This document shows, piece by piece, positions 59,689 through 64,000 of a stretch of 64,000 nt of DNA. Every line of letters begins with the position of its first letter. Within the stretch, counting starts at the first letter, position 1. Under the pieces are notes generated by a model, which saw only the letters and a program-made list of their open reading frames with translations, was not told the DNA's origin and did no database searches. The stretch comes from Micromonospora peucetia (GTDB taxonomy: Bacteria > Actinomycetota > Actinomycetes > Mycobacteriales > Micromonosporaceae), in contig NZ_FMIC01000002.1 of the NCBI RefSeq assembly GCF_900091625.1, positions 5,766,001 through 5,830,000 of the forward strand, read 5' to 3'. The position numbers and the translations under genes were made by a program.

Positions 59689-59691
59689 GTC

Positions 59692-60588
59692 ATGGAGTCG
59701 GAACTCATCGCCGCCGTACGGCGGTTCAACCGGACGGTCACCCAGCGGGTGGGGGCACTCGACGACGAGTACATGGCGCGTGCACGCCCGCTCGCGCAGG
59801 CCCGCCTGCTGTGGGAGATCGGCCCCGGTGGCGCCGAGGTCGCGGCGCTGCGGGCCCGACTCGGGCTGGACTCGGGACATCTCAGTCGACTCCTACGCGC
59901 CCTGGAAGGCGACGGGCTCGTCACCGTCGGCCCGTCCGACCAGATCGGCGGCGACGGGCGGGTACGCGTCGCCGCGCTCACCGACGCCGGCCGCACGGAG
60001 TGGGCCGAGCTCGACGAGCGCTCCGACGGGTTCGCCCGGTCGATCCTGACACCGCTGACCGGGCCACGCCGCGATCGGCTCGTCGCGGCGATGGCCGAGG
60101 TCGAGCGGCTGCTCGTCGCGTCGATGGTGGTCATCGAGCCCTGCCCGCCAGGTGACCCAAGGGCCCGGGCGTGCGTACGGGCCTACGCCCGGGAGGTCGC
60201 GCGACGGTTCGACGAGGGGTTCGACCCGACCCGGAGCAACCCGGTCCACGACGACGAGCTCGTCCCCCCGGCCGGCGTGTTCCTGCTCGCCACCCTCAAC
60301 ACCGAACCGGTCGGATGCGGCGCGGTCAAGCTCCACCGCGACGCGCCCGCCGAGATCAAGCGGGTCTGGGTGGCGGACACCGTGCGCGGGCTCGGAATCG
60401 GGCGGAGGCTGCTGAGCGAGCTGGAACGACACGCCACCGAACAGGGCTGGAGCGCCGTCCGGCTGGACACCAACCGCAACCTCACCGAGGCGATCGCGAT
60501 GTACCGCGCAGCCGGCTACCGCCAGATCGAGGCGTACAACACCGAGCCCTACGCGCACCACTGGTTCGAGAAGCGGCTGGCCCCGTGA
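59692..60588 (+). CDS. MarR-GNAT fusion regulator/acetyltransferase
   Basis: 298 aa. Residues 1-~145 are a MarR winged helix (ARLRARLGLDSGHLSRLLRAL-type helix, here ALRARLGLDSGHLSRLLRAL, then EGDGLVTVGPSDQIGGDGR). Residues ~160-298 are a GNAT acetyltransferase with the CoA-binding VADTVRGLGIGRRLLSELE and LDTNRNLTEAIAMYRAAGY. The two functions are often fused in actinobacteria; the regulator senses a ligand while the GNAT part acetylates it or another amine. Substrate unknown. Confidence 0.92.
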   Translation: MESELIAAVRRFNRTVTQRVGALDDEYMARARPLAQARLLWEIGPGGAEVAALRARLGLDSGHLSRLLRALEGDGLVTVGPSDQIGGDGRVRVAALTDAGRTEWAELDERSDGFARSILTPLTGPRRDRLVAAMAEVERLLVASMVVIEPCPPGDPRARACVRAYAREVARRFDEGFDPTRSNPVHDDELVPPAGVFLLATLNTEPVGCGAVKLHRDAPAEIKRVWVADTVRGLGIGRRLLSELERHATEQGWSAVRLDTNRNLTEAIAMYRAAGYRQIEAYNTEPYAHHWFEKRLAP

Positions 60589-60746
60589 CGGGACGTCCGC
60601 TCACCCCCGACACCGCCGGGAGAGCCTTGCCAGACCCTCGTTTGCGATAGAGAATTGTCGATGTTCCTGAGCCGGACGTGATCGGGCAGCCGGGCAGCCC
60701 TCGATCGGAACCCCGCCCTGTCCGCCGTCCTCCGGAGGAACCATCC

Positions 60747-62075
60747 ATGAAAGCCAGACTCCGACTGCTGGGCGCCGCCCTGGCCGCCGCCGTACTGACG
60801 CCGCTCGCGGCGGTGTCGATCGCCCCGCCGGCGTCCGCCGCGACCCTGACCGAGGTCACGAACTTCGGCCCCAACCCGAGCAACCTGCGCATGTACCTGT
60901 ACGTGCCGGACTCCGTCGCGCCCCGGCCGGGACTGCTGGTCGCGGTGCACTACTGCACCGGCACCGGCCCGGCGATGTACTCCAACACCCAGTACGCGGC
61001 CCTCGCCGACCGGTACGGCTACATCGTCGTCTACCCGTCGGTGACCCGCAGCAGCCAGTGCTTCGACGTCTCCTCCCCGCAGGCGCTGCGCCGCGACGGC
61101 GGCAGCGACCCGGTGGGCATCAGGTCGATGGTCGACCACGTCCGGCAGCGGTACGCCGTCGACCCCGACCGGATCTTCGCCACCGGCATCTCGTCCGGCG
61201 CGATGATGACCAACGTCCTGCTCGGCCTCTACCCCGACGTGTTCAGCGCCGGGGCGGCGTTCTCCGGGGTGCCCTTCGGCTGCTTCGCCACCACGAACGG
61301 CTCCGAGTGGAACAGCGAGTGCGCCAACGGCCAGCTCATCAGGACCCCGCAGGAGTGGGGTGACCTGGTCCGCAACGCCTACCCGGGGTACGCGGGACGC
61401 CGACCCCGGATGCAGACGTGGCACGGCACGAACGACGAGGTGCTGCGCTACCCGAACTTCGGCGAGCAGATCAAGCAGTGGACCGACGTGCACGGGCTGA
61501 GCCAGACGCCGACGTACACCGACAGCCCGCAGGCCGGCTACACCCGCACCCGATACGGCGGCAGCGGCGACCGGGCGCCGGTCGAGGCGATCAGCATGCA
61601 GGGGGTGTCGCACAACCTGCCGGTCGACGCCGTGCAGGCGGTCCGCTTCTTCGGGCTCGACAGCACCGCGCCACCCACCACCCCGCCGCCCACCACGCCC
61701 CCACCCACGACACCGCCACCGACCACTCCCCCGCCGACCACTCCCCCGCCCTCGACGGGTGCCTGCCGGGTGGGGTACGCCGTCAACGCCTGGAACACCG
61801 GGCTGACCGCCTCGGTCACCGTCACCAACACCGGTGCCACGACGCTCAACGGCTGGTCCCTGGCCTTCACGCTGCCTGCCGGCCAGAGCATCACCAACGG
61901 CTGGAACGCGACGTACGCCCCGACCAGCGGCGCGGTCACCGCCCGCAACGTCTCATACAACGCCACCCTCGCGCCTGGCGCGTCGGTCAGCATCGGCTTC
62001 CAGGCCACCCACACCGGTGACACGTCGCGACCCGCCTCGTTCACCCTCAACGGCGCCACCTGCGCGATCGCCTGA
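60747..62075 (+). CDS. Secreted PHB-depolymerase-family esterase with CBM2
   Basis: 442 aa. GGAGGA sits 7 nt before the ATG. Sec signal peptide (LLGAALAAAVLTPLAAVSIA, cleavage near ASAAT). The alpha/beta-hydrolase domain has GLLVAVHYCTGTGP (oxyanion side), nucleophile in GISSGAMMT, and a His in GVSHNLPVDA. A Pro/Thr linker (PTTPPPTTP repeats, ~315-338) leads to a C-terminal CBM2 that binds cellulose (CRVGYAVNAWNTGLTASVTV). The family includes acetylxylan and feruloyl esterases, so it probably removes acetyl or feruloyl groups from xylan at the plant cell wall. Confidence 0.93.
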   Translation: MKARLRLLGAALAAAVLTPLAAVSIAPPASAATLTEVTNFGPNPSNLRMYLYVPDSVAPRPGLLVAVHYCTGTGPAMYSNTQYAALADRYGYIVVYPSVTRSSQCFDVSSPQALRRDGGSDPVGIRSMVDHVRQRYAVDPDRIFATGISSGAMMTNVLLGLYPDVFSAGAAFSGVPFGCFATTNGSEWNSECANGQLIRTPQEWGDLVRNAYPGYAGRRPRMQTWHGTNDEVLRYPNFGEQIKQWTDVHGLSQTPTYTDSPQAGYTRTRYGGSGDRAPVEAISMQGVSHNLPVDAVQAVRFFGLDSTAPPTTPPPTTPPPTTPPPTTPPPTTPPPSTGACRVGYAVNAWNTGLTASVTVTNTGATTLNGWSLAFTLPAGQSITNGWNATYAPTSGAVTARNVSYNATLAPGASVSIGFQATHTGDTSRPASFTLNGATCAIA

Positions 62076-62568
62076 ACCGGTCGGGCGGCGCCGGCACCGG
62101 TGCCGCCCGACCCCGGTCGCCGCCACCGGGACGCCCGGAGACCGGTCGGCTCAGCGATTGTCGGAAACGGTCACCCGAAAGCCCGACTCACCCCGGCTCG
62201 CGCCGATCCGACCGGGCACCCGCAGCGCCGCCTCGCAGCCCCCTGCACCTGGTAGTCACTCGCCAGTAGGTGCGCCAGCTGCCACCGTCGCCGGCGCTGC
62301 ACTGGGCGGTGTACGTCGGTGCGTGCGGCCTGCGTGCTTGCCCCTCCAGCTCAACCGCCCAACTGCAAGGTCGGTCCGCCGCTACTAGGCCGTGTTTCGT
62401 AGTACGTCGACTTGTCGCGCGGTTCCAGCTTGTCGACCAGCTGCAACGTCCCCGACGGCAGCTTGACCGGTCTCACCTCCACCGTTCCGCCTGGTGGCCT
62501 GCGCCTCGGCGCCTGCCGCGAACCGGCCTTCTGATGTTTGTCGGACCCTTCAGGCATCATGCCCGGCC
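62076..62568. other. Intergenic with solo IS end (62385-62402)
   Basis: About 490 nt without a supported gene. At 62385-62402 it contains CTAGGCCGTGTTTCGTAG, matching 17 of 18 bases of the outer end of the IS5-like element at 63429-63446 in the same orientation. Similarity continues patchily for ~25 nt. It is probably the trace of an older insertion. Confidence 0.6.
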
Positions 62569-63303
62569 ATGGATGTACGACAGGAGTTTCGGGGCGCAGC
62601 CCGGGAAAAGGGCGTGCCGATGGACGAGATCGAGCGCTGGGTGCGGCTAGCCCGACCACAGACGGAGCTGGTTCCGGAGGGCGACGGCCTGCCTGTGGCC
62701 GGTCGGTTCGGCGGTCTCGCGGCGTTGCCGGAGGGCGAGGAGTGGCCTCCCGGGCAGTGTCTCGTATTGACGCTCAACCTTGCCGCCATCCCCTCGCAGG
62801 GGCACGACCTTGACCTGCCGGCCGACGGGTCGCTGCTGTTCTTCGTCGAGCCGGACTTCACGCCCAATGACTGCCGGATCGTTCATGTGCCGGCCGGCAC
62901 TCCGGTAACCGAGCACCCGAACCCCGGGGTGCCAGTCTTCGGTCCGATTCTGCTGCACGCTCGTGCCGGCTGGAGCCTTCCGGAGAACGAGCACGAGGTG
63001 CCGTTCGACCTTCGCTTGGATGACGAGGTCGAGGAAGTGATCGGAGAGGTGATGTGGGACCTCGAGGACAACAATTGCGAGTTTTCTCTCGGCGGTTACG
63101 GCAGCGCCAGCACCGGCGGCGCGGACAACCCCATCCTCAACGCAAACGAGCACACCGTGCTAGCCACCGTCTGGCTGGACAAGGGGCGGGTGGGTGACGC
63201 ATTCGGCGAGACGCTGATTGTAGTCAACTTCATGATCAAGCATGCAGATCTGGCCGAGCGCGCCTTCGACCGGATCTGGCTGATGACTGACTTCAACGGC
63301 TGA
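62569..63303 (+). CDS. DUF1963 (YwqG-like) protein
   Basis: 244 aa from ATG at 62569. Family features are RFGGLAALPEGEEWP and LVLTLNLAAI, then GSLLFFVEPDF and the acidic C-terminal part EVIGEVMWDLEDNN, ending FDRIWLMTDFNG. DUF1963 proteins are soluble, of unknown function. The gene has slightly lower GC and lies between two copies of an IS end, so it may be on a mobilised segment. Confidence 0.8.
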   Translation: MDVRQEFRGAAREKGVPMDEIERWVRLARPQTELVPEGDGLPVAGRFGGLAALPEGEEWPPGQCLVLTLNLAAIPSQGHDLDLPADGSLLFFVEPDFTPNDCRIVHVPAGTPVTEHPNPGVPVFGPILLHARAGWSLPENEHEVPFDLRLDDEVEEVIGEVMWDLEDNNCEFSLGGYGSASTGGADNPILNANEHTVLATVWLDKGRVGDAFGETLIVVNFMIKHADLAERAFDRIWLMTDFNG

Positions 63304-63428
63304 CGCGGTCAGGACTCCGGCGTGGTCCGCGGCTCGGCGTCCACCGCGTCGCGGGCGGTTCGGCGCAGAGCGGCGACGCCCAGCCTGTGGTACTGGGTCG
63401 ACCAGCAGACAACTGCGTCGGTACTAGG
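63304..63428. other. Short gap before IS element
   Basis: No gene seen. The sequence ends in TACTAGGCTAGG next to the IS end. CTAG fits the YTAR target preferred by IS5-group elements. Confidence 0.45.
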
Positions 63429-63484
63429 CTAGGCCGTGTCTCGTAGCGCCGTCGATGTTGCGTCGTGGCGGTTCGATAACTGAA

Positions 63485-63539
63485 GAGGTCTCCGGTATGC
63501 GGTTCAGCGACCAAACCAGAACTTCACACCGGAGACCTC
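63485..63539 (+). promoter_or_regulatory. RBS-sequestering inverted repeat before transposase
   Basis: GAGGTCTCCGGT (63485-63496) and ACCGGAGACCTC (63528-63539) form a perfect 12-bp stem. The second arm contains the GGAG that serves the GTG start at 63540. Transcripts entering from outside would fold and hide the RBS. Confidence 0.55.
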
Positions 63540-64000
63540 GTGCCGAGCGTAGCGGCAGCGCGACACGACCTGACCGACTTGCAGTGGGCGGCGCTGGAGG
63601 TGTTGCTACCCGCGGGAACGGGTCGTGATCGGCCACGCAGATGGACCATGCGAGTGATCATCGACGGGATCCGGTGGCGGGTCCGGACCGGCTCACCGTG
63701 GCGCGACGTGCCCACGGTATATCCGCCGTGGCAGACCTTGTACCGGTGGTTTCGCCGGTGGCAGCGCGACGGTGTCTGGGCACAGATCCTGGCCTTGTTG
63801 CAGGCCCGCGCGGACGCGGCCGGATTGATCGGCTGGACGGTGAGCGTGGACTCGACCGTCGCCCGGGCCCACCAGCACGCCGCCGGGGCCCGCCGTGACG
63901 GGCGGTCCGCAGTCGGCAGTCGGCGCTGCTCGACGTGTACGGGCCCGTCACGCTGGCCGCGCTGGCCACGGTGGCGCTGGGCGGTGCGCTGCTGCCGGCC
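63540..64000 (+). pseudogene. Truncated IS5-family transposase
   Basis: From GTG at 63540 the frame reads LTDLQWAALEVLLPAGTG, DGIRWRVRTGSPWRDVPTVY, then TLYRWFRRWQRDGVWAQIL and VSVDSTVARAHQHAAGARRD. This is the IS4/IS5-like N-terminal domain plus the first catalytic Asp of the DDE set. After ~120 residues the frame stays open but turns Arg/Trp/Cys-rich. A neighbouring frame, entered after a stop at 63896-63898, reads QSALLDVYGPVTLAALAT with good codon usage, suggesting another gene. The second Asp and the Glu are missing, so it should be inactive. Confidence 0.65.

Larger units (their letters stand above)
63429..64000 (+). mobile_element. IS5-family insertion sequence, right part lost or replaced
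   Basis: The left end (CTAGGCCGTGTCTCGTAG) matches the solo end at 62385. A 12-bp inverted repeat and the 5' part of a transposase follow. From about 63899 the sequence no longer looks like transposase, so the element is incomplete within the window. The right edge cannot be seen. Confidence 0.65.

Noticed and set aside
61665..61755. CCACC-type repeats as a DNA satellite
   Set aside because: They encode the Pro/Thr linker of the esterase and are explained by the protein.

Overview
The window is high-GC actinobacterial DNA, most like Micromonospora or another Micromonosporaceae. The evidence is the codon bias, the GTG/TTG starts with 4-bp stop/start overlaps, a secreted esterase with a CBM2 tail, and an ECF42-type sigma factor paired with a YciI protein. 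The genus is inferred from gene content, not from a marker gene.

Region 1 (about 200-16350, minus strand) is a defence-like operon. Read 5' to 3' it encodes: (a) an HTH + N6-adenine-methylase-like + specificity-like protein; (b) a 2094-aa fusion of an active-looking Ser/Thr kinase, a YprA/MrfA-type DEAD helicase, a DUF1998 zinc module and a Vsr/DUF559-like nuclease tail; (c) a DrmD-like SNF2 helicase; (d) a DrmMI/PglX-like Eco57I-type methylase. It resembles DISARM and related YprA-centred systems, but the kinase-helicase-nuclease fusion is unusual. A 30-bp perfect palindrome lies just upstream of the fusion gene. A tiny twin zinc-knuckle protein lies beyond the methylase.

Region 2 (16369-22281, plus strand) holds a DUF4352-like lipoprotein, a Pro/Thr-linker membrane protein whose N-terminus is broken by a 1-nt shift in a C tract, an RNase H-fold protein, and a two-gene unit of a RecF/Rad50-like ATPase plus a small His/Cys-containing partner. 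These may be a second defence or DNA-processing module.

Region 3 (22345-51061, plus strand) is one tightly overlapping operon of about 28.7 kb for an extracellular contractile injection system (eCIS, phage-tail-like). It encodes sheath, tube, baseplate chaperone, a DUF4255 cap-like protein, an AAA+ ATPase, a 2510-aa DUF4157 protein, tube-adaptor and LysM-like proteins, gpD-like hub, gpV-like spike, PAAR-like tip, gp25, two gpJ-like baseplate proteins, a tail-I protein and a DUF6519/beta-helix fibre-like protein. No separate classical tape-measure gene is visible. A degenerate tRNA-like element and a terminator hairpin close the locus.

Region 4 (51282-63303) is ordinary chromosomal content: ECF42 sigma factor with YciI, a small hypothetical protein, a Tat-exported DUF4185 protein, an ABC export pair with a TetR regulator, a KhtT-like fragment, a short MreB-like protein, a hemerythrin-like protein, a MarR-GNAT fusion with a palindromic operator, a secreted esterase-CBM2 and a DUF1963 protein.

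Region 5 (63429-64000) is a truncated IS5-family element. A second copy of its outer end lies at about 62385.
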